Source of the DNA: Raineya sp. | GTDB lineage: Bacteria > Bacteroidota > Bacteroidia > Cytophagales > Thermonemataceae | Assembly (NCBI GenBank): GCA_025454915.1 | Contig: JALONN010000005.1 | Location: 62,001 to 126,000, forward strand | Length of the DNA: 64,000 nucleotides | Reading direction: 5' to 3' | Part shown: positions 42,148 through 51,205 of the stretch, piece by piece | Position numbering within the stretch: the first letter of the stretch is position 1 | Layout: each line of letters opens with the position of its first letter | Position numbers and translations under genes: made by a program | The notes under the pieces: generated by a model | Told to the model about the DNA's origin: nothing | Database searches by the model: none | What the model saw: the letters and a program-made list of their open reading frames with translations, nothing else

Positions 42148-43248
42148 ATGCCTCAACCTCAAATAAACCAAAGAAGACACGATATAGACTGGCTCAGGGT
42201 TATTGCCATAGGATTGCTTTTAGTGTATCATATAGCCATAGTTTTTCAGCCTTGGGGAACAATGGTGGGTTTTATGACAAATACTCAAACATGGGAGAGT
42301 TTATGGATACCTATGTCAATGCTGAACGTCTGGCGAATACCTCTTTTATTCTTTATATCTGGAATGGGAGTGTATTTTGCAATGCAAAACAGGAACATTC
42401 AGCAACTTATAAAAGAGAGAAGTATCCGAATTTTGATACCTTTTATATTTGGGGTATTAGTAATAGTACCCATATATGTTTACTTATTACAGATATATTA
42501 TAATAGAGAGAAAGAATATTTTCCAAATCCTGCTCATTTATGGTTTTTAGGAAATATTTTTGTATATGTACTTGTGCTTTCTCCAATACTATTCTATCTG
42601 AAAAAAAGTACTAAAATTATCAGAATAATTCATAAAGTGTTTTCTAGCCCTTTGGGATTTCTAGCTGTTCTTGCTGTTTTTATTTTGGAGGTATTGATTA
42701 CCCAACCACCTATCTATGAGTTATATGTGATGACATGGCATGGGTTTTTCTTGGGAATAATTGCTTTTGGGTTTGGATTTTCTTTTGCAATGTGTGGAAC
42801 TGATTTTTGGGAAATGCTTATCAAATGGAAATGGGTATGGATTATTACAGCATTTGCTTTGTATATATATCGGGTGCTCCAACCTATGATGAAAGTGCCA
42901 GATATACAATTGGTTGTAGAGTCTAACTTATGGATTTATAGTGTCTTGGCATTAGGGTATCAATATTTAAACAAACCCAGTAAAGTATTAAATTATTTGA
43001 GTCAAGCTGTTTACCCTATATACATTATTCACATGATTTTTATTGGGCTGGGATGTTTGCTGATACTGCCTTTAAATATAACTGTCTATCTAAAATTTGT
43101 ATTAATAGTATTGTTTGTAACAGCAGGATGTTTGGGTAGTTACGAATTTCTCATTAAAAGATTTATGATATTCAGATTTTTGTTTGGTTTAAGTATTGAG
43201 AAGAAGGAGAAAGTAACCAAACAAGAAGTCTATTTGGAGGTAAAATAA
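42148..43248 (+). CDS. Acyltransferase-3 family membrane protein
   Basis: 366 residues with ~10 membrane helices. The opening RRHDIDWLRVIAIGLLLVYHI carries the acyltransferase-3 catalytic His context, with FISGMGVYFAMQNR and RIRLIPF-like RSIRILIPFIFG following. Family members transfer acetyl or other acyl groups to surface sugars or lipids (as OafA does) or act in osmolyte glucan modification (MdoC-like). The closest-looking pattern is MdoC-type. The substrate is unknown. Confidence 0.85.
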   Translation: MPQPQINQRRHDIDWLRVIAIGLLLVYHIAIVFQPWGTMVGFMTNTQTWESLWIPMSMLNVWRIPLLFFISGMGVYFAMQNRNIQQLIKERSIRILIPFIFGVLVIVPIYVYLLQIYYNREKEYFPNPAHLWFLGNIFVYVLVLSPILFYLKKSTKIIRIIHKVFSSPLGFLAVLAVFILEVLITQPPIYELYVMTWHGFFLGIIAFGFGFSFAMCGTDFWEMLIKWKWVWIITAFALYIYRVLQPMMKVPDIQLVVESNLWIYSVLALGYQYLNKPSKVLNYLSQAVYPIYIIHMIFIGLGCLLILPLNITVYLKFVLIVLFVTAGCLGSYEFLIKRFMIFRFLFGLSIEKKEKVTKQEVYLEVK

Positions 43249-43253
43249 AAAGG

Positions 43254-43282
43254 AAGGAGATTATGGTAAACAATCTCCTTCT
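43254..43282 (-). terminator. Terminator overlapping the stop codon of the 43.3-kb lipoprotein gene
   Basis: GAAGGAGATT (43254-43263) / AATCTCCTTC (43273-43282); on the minus strand it is followed by CTTTTTATTTT. The gene's stop codon (43261-43263) lies inside the stem. Confidence 0.7.
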
Positions 43283-43944
43283 AATAATTGCATTTGAGGG
43301 TTGAACAATCCAACCCATTTTCCACCTGAAATATTACAATCTGTATCTGCTCCGATGTTAGGAGTAAGTCTTCCATCTCCTTTATCATAGGCTTTTGTGG
43401 CTCTAAACTGAATATTACCATTAGCTAAAATACTAATCGGATTAGGGTTATTATCTTCAGGGCGTAATGTATTAGTTTTCCCATCATTGAGCTTACAGCC
43501 TATAAAAGTTGCTGCTTCTATGTTTCCGTTTTGAGCATTGAGACGAGCTAAAAAAGTGATTTTAGGTCCGCCACCTGAACCATAACTATTTTGAAAACTG
43601 CTTTGTGTAGCAGTGAGCTCTGTATTACCACCTGTACAACTAAAAGCTACTATTAAAGTATTACCTTCAATGGCTAACGCCTCTCCACGAGAATCGTCAG
43701 GAGATTTATCGTAATATTTAGCCCAAACAGTTTTACCACTAGTTTCTTTTATGACATAAGCATCTTGATTATTACTACTCACCTGAGCATACCCTGCAAC
43801 ATATGTATCATTACCCACTACAACAGTTTTTTCTGATGCAGTATTTCTTTTGATACTCTCAACTGTAAATTGTGGTTCACTACTATTTTTCTTGCAAGCC
43901 AAGACAGTCATGAGAGAAAATCCTATGATAAATAACTTATGCAT
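43261..43944 (-). CDS. Lipoprotein with propeller-like repeats
   Basis: 227 residues. Lipobox MTVLAC (Cys ~17), then a short series of blades such as GNDTYVAGYAQVSSNNQDAYVIKE and EALAIEGNTLIVAFS, reminiscent of SBBP-type or quinoprotein-like repeats, but too short for a complete propeller. It ends abruptly with LLEGDCLP, two Cys that could form a disulfide with ADTDCN. No family is assigned. Confidence 0.55.
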   Translation of the reverse strand: MHKLFIIGFSLMTVLACKKNSSEPQFTVESIKRNTASEKTVVVGNDTYVAGYAQVSSNNQDAYVIKETSGKTVWAKYYDKSPDDSRGEALAIEGNTLIVAFSCTGGNTELTATQSSFQNSYGSGGGPKITFLARLNAQNGNIEAATFIGCKLNDGKTNTLRPEDNNPNPISILANGNIQFRATKAYDKGDGRLTPNIGADTDCNISGGKWVGLFNPQMQLLEGDCLP

Positions 43945-44006
43945 ATAATAAAGTTTTCAAGACTATACGTTTTTATAAAGGTTTTTGTTTGAAAAAAATA
44001 AAAAAA

Positions 44007-46505
44007 TTATGCAAACAAACTCATTTGAGCTTCCTCTTTTTCCTTTATAGGTTCTAAATTCACTAATTCTATTTCTTTGAAAGTCTGAATGGGCATTTTA
44101 TTACCAATAGCTTTCCAACCTTTTAGTTCTGCCAAAATATCCAAATCGTAAACAAACTCGCTTAAAAGTTTTTCGTTGGGTTTTTGATATGTAACTTTCA
44201 CCTGAGGCTGTTCAGTAGTCGTTACAAGTACCATCTTAGACTTTTTGTCTTCATTAATGAAAAGAAACATCTTATCCTGAGTACTTGTTTCTATTTTAAA
44301 TCTCTTAGCAAAATATTGTTGATGCTCTCCACTATAATAAATACAAGAAAGTGTTTTTTGAGGATTAAACTTCTCTATCAAAGCAATTTGTGTAGGTTCA
44401 AAACGGCGAATGTCATAATTCTTGATTTCGTACTGACCATCTTTGTAAATGAGTAATATTTTATCTTCTCCCTCAAAATGCCCCAGTGGTAATCCTCTGT
44501 TTTGAGTGTTGAGTTCACCAGTCACAGAATCGTAATAGATTTTAAGTTTGCCAAGCGTAGATACTCCATCAGAAATTTTTTCTACTTTCTTGATAGGGTA
44601 TTTTGTCAGAATATTTCCCATACTCGACCTGCCTTTAATATCAAGTTCAGCAAAATCATATTCTAAAACCTTGTTTTTAGCACTACAATTAGCTGATAGT
44701 GTGATTCTTAGTTTTTCAGCCTCCCCATTAGGGTTTGCTGTAAAATATAGCACTCTTGATTTGGGTTCACCTTTGGTCAAATCGTATTCTCTGTCTCTGG
44801 TGATACCACCAATTTGAAACCGTTTTACATAATTTGTACCTGCCAAACCATCTCTGTAAGCCAAATTGTAGGTCATACGGTTATCGTTTTTATCAAAAAC
44901 ACCTACGTATAAAATCTCCTTTCCTACAAAAGTTTTTTCAGCAATTTTGGTTACTAAGAATTTGCCATCAGCTCTAAACACAATAATATCATCAATATCA
45001 GAGCAATCACAAACAAATTCATCCTTTTTCAAACCATAACCAATAAATCCATCAGCTTTGTTTACATATAATTTGGTATTGTTAGCAACGACTTGTGTAG
45101 CCTGAATGGTTGAAAAGGTAGCAATAGTTGTTTTGCGTTCTCTGCCCTTGGCATACTTTTTCAAAAGATTTTTAAAGTAAGCTATGGCATAATTGGTAAG
45201 ATTATTTAGATTATTTTCTGTTTCATTCAAATCTGCTTTAAAAGCTATCATTTGTTCATCAGCTTTTTTGGCGTCAAATTTAGAAATACGTTTGATTTTA
45301 ATTTCTGTGAGGCGTACAAGGTCTTCTTCTGTAAGATTTCTATAAAATTGTGCTTTATAAGGCTCTAAACCTGAGCTAATAGTCTGTAAAACAGCCTCCC
45401 AAGTTTCAGCTTCTTCAATTCTTCTGTAAATTTTATTTTCAATAAATATTTTTTCCAGAGATGAATATAAAATCTTCTCTAATAAATCGGCTTTTTGTAT
45501 TTCGAGTTCTTGACGAAGCAAATCTTTGGTATGCTCTGTTGAAATCCTTAGAATTTCATCAACAGTTGTAAATACAGGTTTATTATTAATAATAATACAA
45601 GCATTTGGAGAAATGGAAACCTCACAATCTGTAACTGCATAAAGTGCATCTATGGTTACTTCAGGAGAAATACCATTTTGTAGATTGACAATAATTTCAA
45701 CATCTTTAGCTGTATTATCAACAATATTTTTAATCTTGATTTTACCCTGTTCTACAGCTTTTAGAACAGAATCTATCAGAGCTGTGGTTGTTGTAGAAAA
45801 AGGTATTTCTTTGATAACAAGTGTTTTGTTATCTAATTTTTCTATTTTCGCTCTTACTTTTACTTTGCCACCTCGCAAGCCTGCTCGATAATCACTTACA
45901 TCCATAATTCCTCCGATAGGAAAGTCTGGTAGTATCTGAGTGGTTTTACCTTTTAAAATGTCAATAGAAGCCTCTATCAATTCACAAAAATTGTGAGGTA
46001 AAATTTTTGTAGAAAGTCCCACAGCAATTCCCTCAACACCCTGAGCAAGTAACAAAGGGAATTTCATAGGTAAAGCGATAGGCTCTTTTTTTCTACCATC
46101 ATATGAGAGTTGCCATTCGGTAGTGCTAGGATTAAAAGCAATTTCGAGAGCAAACTTTGTAAGGCGAGCTTCTATATAACGAGAAGCAGCAGCACTATCG
46201 CCTGTTCGTATATCTCCCCAATTCCCCTGAGTATCAATGAGTAAGTCTTTCTGCCCCAAACCTACCATTGCCTCAGTAATGGCAGCATCTCCGTGAGGGT
46301 GGTATTGCATCGCTTGTCCAATAATATTGGCAACTTTGTTGTACCTTCCATCATCTATCTGCTTCATAGAGTGTAAGATACGTCTCTGTACAGGTTTTAG
46401 ACCATCTTCTATGGCAGGAATAGCCCTTTCCAGAATTACATAAGACGCATAATCTAAGAACCAGTTCTCAAAAAGTCCATTTACAGGTATAAGCTCTTTA
46501 CTCAT
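44007..46505 (-). CDS. parC: DNA topoisomerase IV subunit A (GyrA/ParC family)
   Basis: 832 residues. Type IIA topoisomerase A subunit: DGLKPVQRRILHSM (residues ~34-47), YHPHGDAAI, and catalytic Tyr110 in AAASRYIEARL. The tower and coiled-coil domains follow, and the C-terminal wheel is shorter and divergent from GyrA. The GyrA-box QRRGGKG is not seen, which favours ParC over GyrA. It decatenates chromosomes with ParE, which is not adjacent. Housekeeping codon use; single-gene unit. Confidence 0.9.
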   Translation of the reverse strand: MSKELIPVNGLFENWFLDYASYVILERAIPAIEDGLKPVQRRILHSMKQIDDGRYNKVANIIGQAMQYHPHGDAAITEAMVGLGQKDLLIDTQGNWGDIRTGDSAAASRYIEARLTKFALEIAFNPSTTEWQLSYDGRKKEPIALPMKFPLLLAQGVEGIAVGLSTKILPHNFCELIEASIDILKGKTTQILPDFPIGGIMDVSDYRAGLRGGKVKVRAKIEKLDNKTLVIKEIPFSTTTTALIDSVLKAVEQGKIKIKNIVDNTAKDVEIIVNLQNGISPEVTIDALYAVTDCEVSISPNACIIINNKPVFTTVDEILRISTEHTKDLLRQELEIQKADLLEKILYSSLEKIFIENKIYRRIEEAETWEAVLQTISSGLEPYKAQFYRNLTEEDLVRLTEIKIKRISKFDAKKADEQMIAFKADLNETENNLNNLTNYAIAYFKNLLKKYAKGRERKTTIATFSTIQATQVVANNTKLYVNKADGFIGYGLKKDEFVCDCSDIDDIIVFRADGKFLVTKIAEKTFVGKEILYVGVFDKNDNRMTYNLAYRDGLAGTNYVKRFQIGGITRDREYDLTKGEPKSRVLYFTANPNGEAEKLRITLSANCSAKNKVLEYDFAELDIKGRSSMGNILTKYPIKKVEKISDGVSTLGKLKIYYDSVTGELNTQNRGLPLGHFEGEDKILLIYKDGQYEIKNYDIRRFEPTQIALIEKFNPQKTLSCIYYSGEHQQYFAKRFKIETSTQDKMFLFINEDKKSKMVLVTTTEQPQVKVTYQKPNEKLLSEFVYDLDILAELKGWKAIGNKMPIQTFKEIELVNLEPIKEKEEAQMSLFA

Positions 46506-46677
46506 AATATATATAATGTATTAAATTTCAGGGAATTAAGTGTATTCAGCAATCTCTAAAAGAGAGATTTCAGAGTGCAAAGATATAAAAAACAGTCCGT
46601 AAAAATGAGGTGGTAGAGAAAAGAAAAGATTATTTTTATTTTAAGAATTTGTGTATATATTTGATGATAAATCATTT

Positions 46678-47568
46678 ATGACTATGAAGCTATATATTTT
46701 TCCTGCTATTTTGGCAGGCACTATTTTACTTGCTGCCAATTACCCCAAATCATCTCCAAAAATTTCTTCTTTCAATCAAGAACATTTAAAAAGCATTATA
46801 GAAGAATTAAAAGAACAAAAATATCTTGATTCTCTGAAAGTTGTAGAAGAAAAAGCTAAGAAAAAGCAACAAGAATACCTTGACTCTATCCAAAAATCTC
46901 CAAAGTTTACTCATTTTGTTGCTGAAATAAAACAAGGCAAAATTCCTTTTAAAAAATGGTTGCGACACAAATGGTTGGGTAATAGCCGATTTGGTGATAA
47001 AGAAGCTTATTTTTCTCGTTGGGAGACTGTAGCTAGTTATCCAAGAAGTTGGTATGGAGATATCTGGTATTTTTTTGAAGAAAATTTACAAAGAACTACT
47101 TCTAAAGAAGAAAAATGGCTGATGATATTTGTAAAATATTATAGAGATGCAAAATTGATAGAAAACCTTTTCAATACTTATGAACCTCAAATTTATAAAA
47201 CTATTACCCAAAAAGAATTTGCTCAAGGAAATTTAAAAGAGTGTTTTGAAGAGTTGCTAAAGACACATAAAGTTATTACTCAAGACCTAAATTATAAAAA
47301 TGAGTTTGAAAAACTGAAAAGTGCGGAAGATAGTACATTAAATGCATATTTCTTTAAAATGGCTTTTCCTAATTATGAAAAAAAACGCAGAGTCCCTGGT
47401 GATAAAATAAAGGGGGAAGATTTTCATATGATGACAAAAAGTGGAGCAGAAACTTGGTTTTACTCTTTTTGGTATAGAAGATACACAGAAGGCAATATGG
47501 AGGTAGTTTATAAAATTATTTATAAGCTGTATTGGCATTATCAAAACCAAAGAAAATCTATTTTTTAA
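46678..47568 (+). CDS. Exported hypothetical protein, ~300 residues
   Basis: The frame is open from 46651, but TATATTTG at 46656-46663 looks like the -7 promoter element, so ATG 46678 (or 46684) is the better start. A hydrophobic signal (MKLYIFPAILAGTILLAA) is followed by a Lys/Glu-rich coiled segment (~25-75) and a helical domain with KWLRHKWLGNSRFGDKEAYF and YPRSWYGDIWYFFEENL. The family is not recognised. It overlaps the convergent TPR/OmpA gene by 11 bp. Confidence 0.6.
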   Translation: MTMKLYIFPAILAGTILLAANYPKSSPKISSFNQEHLKSIIEELKEQKYLDSLKVVEEKAKKKQQEYLDSIQKSPKFTHFVAEIKQGKIPFKKWLRHKWLGNSRFGDKEAYFSRWETVASYPRSWYGDIWYFFEENLQRTTSKEEKWLMIFVKYYRDAKLIENLFNTYEPQIYKTITQKEFAQGNLKECFEELLKTHKVITQDLNYKNEFEKLKSAEDSTLNAYFFKMAFPNYEKKRRVPGDKIKGEDFHMMTKSGAETWFYSFWYRRYTEGNMEVVYKIIYKLYWHYQNQRKSIF

Positions 47569-48526
47569 TTTCAGTAATCTTAAAATCAATTCTTCGGTTT
47601 TTAGCTCGGTTCAAATCGCTGGTGTTTGGTACAAAAGGTTTAGAACTTCCAAAGCCCACATATTTAATACGAGTAGAACTTATTCCCTTAGAAATCAGGT
47701 AGTCATAAGCAATTTTAGCACGAGTGGTAGAAAGCTGGAGATTCTGATTGGCATCTCCAATATCATCTGTATGTCCTTCCAAAACCCCTGATACATCAGG
47801 ATATTTATTGAGAAATGTAACCAAATGATTTAGTTGTTCTTTTGCTGTATGATTTAATTGCAAACTACCCAAATCGAAATTTACTTCTTTTAAAATAAAC
47901 TCTTCACCTTTGTATGGGTCGATATTTTCCCAATTATCATTAATATCAGCCTTGTTTATTTCTTTAGAGGTGTTTTTCTTAGGCAATAGTTTAGCCATTA
48001 GTTCATCTCTGTGCTGATAGGCTAAAAAAGAAGCAGTTGATAAAACTGCAATCCAAATAACAGATTTAATAAGACCACTGTAATCTTTTTTAGGTTTGTT
48101 TTTTTCTGCTTCCTGAATTTGAGAAATAATGCTGGCAGCTTTGTTATGTTTGGGATTCTTCTCTAAAGATTTTTCAGCAAACTCAATGGCTTTGTTTTTA
48201 TGCTGTTTACTTTTATTTTGTTTCCAAAGCTGATAATGGCACTCTGCACAAAAATAGAGAGTCTCCGATTCATGAGGATTCAATGAGAGAGCATGCTCAA
48301 ATTCTTCTAAAGCATCAGTAGGATTGTTATGCTTGAGATGAGTTTGTCCACGGGCAAAAAAATCATTGAACTCAGCGATTAGTGCATCCCATTCTTCGTC
48401 TGTAATACTGATTTCAAGGGCTTTCTGTCTAATTCTTTCATCTGTGATGAGAGGTTTGGTCTCATCATGTGAAAGTTTAAAAACGGTATGAACGTATTCA
48501 AGATGTATAGATTTGGGCTGCCCCAT
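47558..48526 (-). CDS. TPR - membrane helix - OmpA-like protein
   Basis: 322 residues. No signal peptide; the N-terminal half is soluble with TPR-like repeats (~55-135, THLKHNNPTDALEEFEHALSLNP). One membrane helix (~151-167, SVIWIAVLSTASFLAY) precedes an OmpA peptidoglycan-binding domain (~215-320) with VNFDLGSLQL, LEGHTDDIG, LSTTRAKIAYDYLISKGI and NRRIDFKI. The topology is cytoplasmic TPR linked across the inner membrane to wall binding. It lies 24 bp downstream of fur in the same direction, so probably co-transcribed. Confidence 0.8.
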   Translation of the reverse strand: MGQPKSIHLEYVHTVFKLSHDETKPLITDERIRQKALEISITDEEWDALIAEFNDFFARGQTHLKHNNPTDALEEFEHALSLNPHESETLYFCAECHYQLWKQNKSKQHKNKAIEFAEKSLEKNPKHNKAASIISQIQEAEKNKPKKDYSGLIKSVIWIAVLSTASFLAYQHRDELMAKLLPKKNTSKEINKADINDNWENIDPYKGEEFILKEVNFDLGSLQLNHTAKEQLNHLVTFLNKYPDVSGVLEGHTDDIGDANQNLQLSTTRAKIAYDYLISKGISSTRIKYVGFGSSKPFVPNTSDLNRAKNRRIDFKITEIKK

Positions 48527-48550
48527 AGGGATAAAAAAATTATAAAAATA

Positions 48551-49051
48551 TTAATCTTCTATTTCGTATTTGCGTTTTTGAGTAGATTTTGGTTCTTTTT
48601 TTCCATCACAAGTAGGATTGGTACACTGTCCGTAGAATACCAACGAATGATGCAGGATATCAAACTTCATGAGTTCCCCCACCATATCTTGGATTTGTTG
48701 CAAACGAGGGTCACAAAACTCAAGAACCTTATGACATTCTACACAAAGTAAATGGTCGTGTTGTTTGAAACCATACGATTTCTCGTATTGAGCCAAATTT
48801 TTCCCAAACTGATGTTTGGTTACCAAATCACAATCAACGAGTAAATCGAGAGTATTGTAAACAGTGGCTCTGCTTACTCGATAATTTTTATTTTTCATGC
48901 TGATATACAGCTCTTCTACATCAAAATGGTCTTTTCGAGAATAAATTTCTTCTAAAATAGCAAAACGTTCAGGTGTTTTACGAAGCTCTTTTTTTTCTAA
49001 ATAAGCCACGAAAATTTTCTTTACCTCTTCAAAAAGTTTGTTGTCAAGCAT
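48551..49051 (-). CDS. fur: Fur-family transcriptional regulator
   Basis: 166 residues. Winged-helix N-terminus (KTPERFAILEEIYSRKDHFDVEELY, RVSRATVYNTLDLLVDCDLV), metal-binding HDHLLCVECHKVLEFCDP (structural-zinc CxxC plus His), and a terminal CTNPTCDG CxxxxC pair. The subfamily (Fur, PerR or Zur) cannot be settled from sequence alone, although the CxxC/CxxxxC arrangement is Fur-like. It sits upstream of the TPR/OmpA gene. Confidence 0.88.
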   Translation of the reverse strand: MLDNKLFEEVKKIFVAYLEKKELRKTPERFAILEEIYSRKDHFDVEELYISMKNKNYRVSRATVYNTLDLLVDCDLVTKHQFGKNLAQYEKSYGFKQHDHLLCVECHKVLEFCDPRLQQIQDMVGELMKFDILHHSLVFYGQCTNPTCDGKKEPKSTQKRKYEIED

Positions 49052-49165
49052 AAAAATTTTAAATTATTTAGTGCTAAATGGTTAATGCTAAACTTTGTAT
49101 TAAGATTTATAGTTATCAATTTTTTTCAAAAAATAACTTATAATTCATCACTCATAATTCTCGCA

Positions 49166-50182
49166 TTAATCTTCTTCTTTTACCAAATTTTCTTCTTCTA
49201 AAGCCTTCCAGATCATATCCTTGAGTTCATCAATATTTTGATAAGCCAATGCCGAAATAAAAATGGCAGGAATGTTTTTAGGAAGCGTTCTTTTCAGTTT
49301 TTTTAGCTGGTCTTCATCAATTAAATCGCATTTACTGACAGTCAACAGATGTTTTTTATCTAAAAGCTCTGGATTATATTCTTTCAACTCATTGAGTAAA
49401 ACTCGATACTCTTTACTAATACTCTCTGCTTCTGCTGAAACAAGAAATAATAAAATAGAGTTTCGTTCGATATGCCTTAAAAATCTTAAACCCAGTCCTT
49501 TTCCTTCAGAAGCCCCTTCAATAATACCTGGGATATCAGCCATGATAAACGACTGATAGTCTCTATACTTTACCACACCCAAATTAGGAGTAATAGTTGT
49601 GAAAGGATAATCTGCAATTTCGGGCTTGGCTGCCGATACAACAGAAAGGAGAGTAGATTTCCCTGCATTCGGGAAGCCTACCAAACCAACATCAGCAAGT
49701 ACCTTTAATTCTAAAACTACCCATTGTTCAATACCTTCTTCACCGGGTTGGGCATAATGAGGGGCTTGTTTGGTAGAGGTTTTAAAATGCCAGTTACCCA
49801 AACCACCACGTCCGCCTGCAAACAAAATTTTCTCTTCACCATCAGTGGTAATTTCCAGTAAAATTTCCTCAGTATCAGGATCTTTTACAACTGTACCCAA
49901 AGGTACTTCTAAGATAACATCTTCACCATCAGCACCTTTCTTGTTAGCACTTTGTCCGCTTACACCATCTTTGGCTTTTACGTGTTTTCTATATTTTAAG
50001 TGGAGAAGCGTCCAGAGTTGAGCATTGCCTTTTAAAATAATGTGTCCACCACGCCCACCATCTCCACCATCAGGACCACCATTGGGAATATATTTTTCTC
50101 TTCTGAAATGAATTGAACCAGCTCCACCTTTCCCTGAGCGACAATTTATTTTTACATAATCTATGAAATTCGGAGAACCCAT
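49166..50182 (-). CDS. obg: GTPase Obg/CgtA
   Basis: 338 residues. Gly-rich Obg domain (1-158, [28 protein letters not shown]), then the GTPase domain with P-loop GFPNAGKST (~168), DIPG switch ([17 protein letters not shown]) and TKCD-equivalent SKCD. The C-terminal OCT domain is absent, as is common in Bacteroidota. It acts in 50S ribosome assembly and the stringent response. Confidence 0.95.
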   Translation of the reverse strand: MGSPNFIDYVKINCRSGKGGAGSIHFRREKYIPNGGPDGGDGGRGGHIILKGNAQLWTLLHLKYRKHVKAKDGVSGQSANKKGADGEDVILEVPLGTVVKDPDTEEILLEITTDGEEKILFAGGRGGLGNWHFKTSTKQAPHYAQPGEEGIEQWVVLELKVLADVGLVGFPNAGKSTLLSVVSAAKPEIADYPFTTITPNLGVVKYRDYQSFIMADIPGIIEGASEGKGLGLRFLRHIERNSILLFLVSAEAESISKEYRVLLNELKEYNPELLDKKHLLTVSKCDLIDEDQLKKLKRTLPKNIPAIFISALAYQNIDELKDMIWKALEEENLVKEED

Positions 50183-50309
50183 ACTTTAATTTTAGATTTT
50201 TAGATGTGAGAATCAAGACAAAAGAGTCAAGAAATTACACGGTATTTGTTATAATTTCAAAGGTAAACTTTTGCAAAATTAATAAATTAGAATTTAGAAT
50301 GATTAGAAA

Positions 50310-50894
50310 TTATATTTCCTTTTCAAAATCTTTGCAGAAACTGATGAGTTCAGGGAAAAATAGCGTGAAATCTTGTTCAAAATCTTGGTAGTGAGTCTGT
50401 AAATCTTGGGGAGCATTGAGCAAATTAGATTGAAAACTTGTTCGCTGGCTCATTCCTTCAAAAACTCTTTCTATACCCTTCATTTTCTGATAATTATAAA
50501 GCCAGTTCTGACGTATCATGTAAGGGAGCATGTACTGAACTTCAGAGGGTAAAATGGCATGGTATTGCTGAATATTCTCATAAAAATTATTCACAAAACT
50601 CTCCAAAGGCTCTTGATGATAGTTTTCCCAGTTTTTTGCCAAAAAATGGTCATAAAATATATCTACAGCTACAGGAGCATAACGCTTTTGAGTTTCTTTG
50701 AGCCTTTCGGTGCTTTGTTGTACAATTGGGTGCTGATCTGTATAGGCATCAATGGCTCTATGCAAACGAATTCCTTTCTGAATTTCATCGTCAAAATCTT
50801 CAAATTGTTTTCCTTTGATAGAGTCAGCGATAAAATTCCCAATCTGGATTTTAAGCGAATCGCCTGAGAGATAAATATGAGCTAAAAAATTCAA
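50310..50894 (-). CDS. acpH: Acyl carrier protein phosphodiesterase
   Basis: 194 residues. MNFLAHIYLSGDSLKIQIGN matches the start of AcpH (MNFLAHLHLA..S...GN..AD). It has GIRLHRAIDAYTDQHPIV and VDIFYDHFLAKNW, with the HD-like metal ligands of this family. It removes 4'-phosphopantetheine from acyl carrier protein. Transcribed away from the sugar transporter gene; obg follows 127 bp downstream. Confidence 0.85.
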   Translation of the reverse strand: MNFLAHIYLSGDSLKIQIGNFIADSIKGKQFEDFDDEIQKGIRLHRAIDAYTDQHPIVQQSTERLKETQKRYAPVAVDIFYDHFLAKNWENYHQEPLESFVNNFYENIQQYHAILPSEVQYMLPYMIRQNWLYNYQKMKGIERVFEGMSQRTSFQSNLLNAPQDLQTHYQDFEQDFTLFFPELISFCKDFEKEI

Positions 50895-51044
50895 GGTGTG
50901 TTGAGGTTGTTTGTATTATAACAAACTTAATTTATTTTTAGGTCAAAACAAAGGCTTTTTTATCTTTGCATCTTGCATACAAAGAGGTTATTTAAATTTT
51001 ATTATTTTTATCTTTGAGAACTAAGGTTATTTTTGACTTCTTAT

Positions 51045-51128
51045 TCTTTTGTCTTGATACAAAAGAACCAAAAAATCAAGAAAATTCAATGCTCCCACAC
51101 ACAAATCTGCCCACCCTCGCTGAATTTT
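51045..51128. repeat. Inverted-repeat intergenic element between acpH and the sugar transporter
   Basis: CTTTTGT-CTTGAT-ACAAAAG is followed by ACCAAAAAATCAAG, then GAAAATTCA (51080-51088) pairing with TGAATTTTC (51121-51129). A similar CTTTTGTCTTGAxxCAAAAG text is dispersed in Bacteroidota genomes, from memory. A degenerate piece occurs at 50213-50236 (CAAGACAAAAGAGTCAAG). The rest of 50895-51205 shows no gene. Confidence 0.5.
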
Positions 51129-51205
51129 CAGCCCAACGCACTTTTGTAGGAGCAAAATATTCACTTTAAAATACTTGAATTATTTTTAAAACTCATTAAA
51201 CTTTT

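Noticed and set aside
44007..46505. GyrA rather than ParC
   Set aside because: The GyrA-box is not seen and the C-terminal wheel is divergent, so ParC is preferred. A genome-wide count of both genes would settle it.
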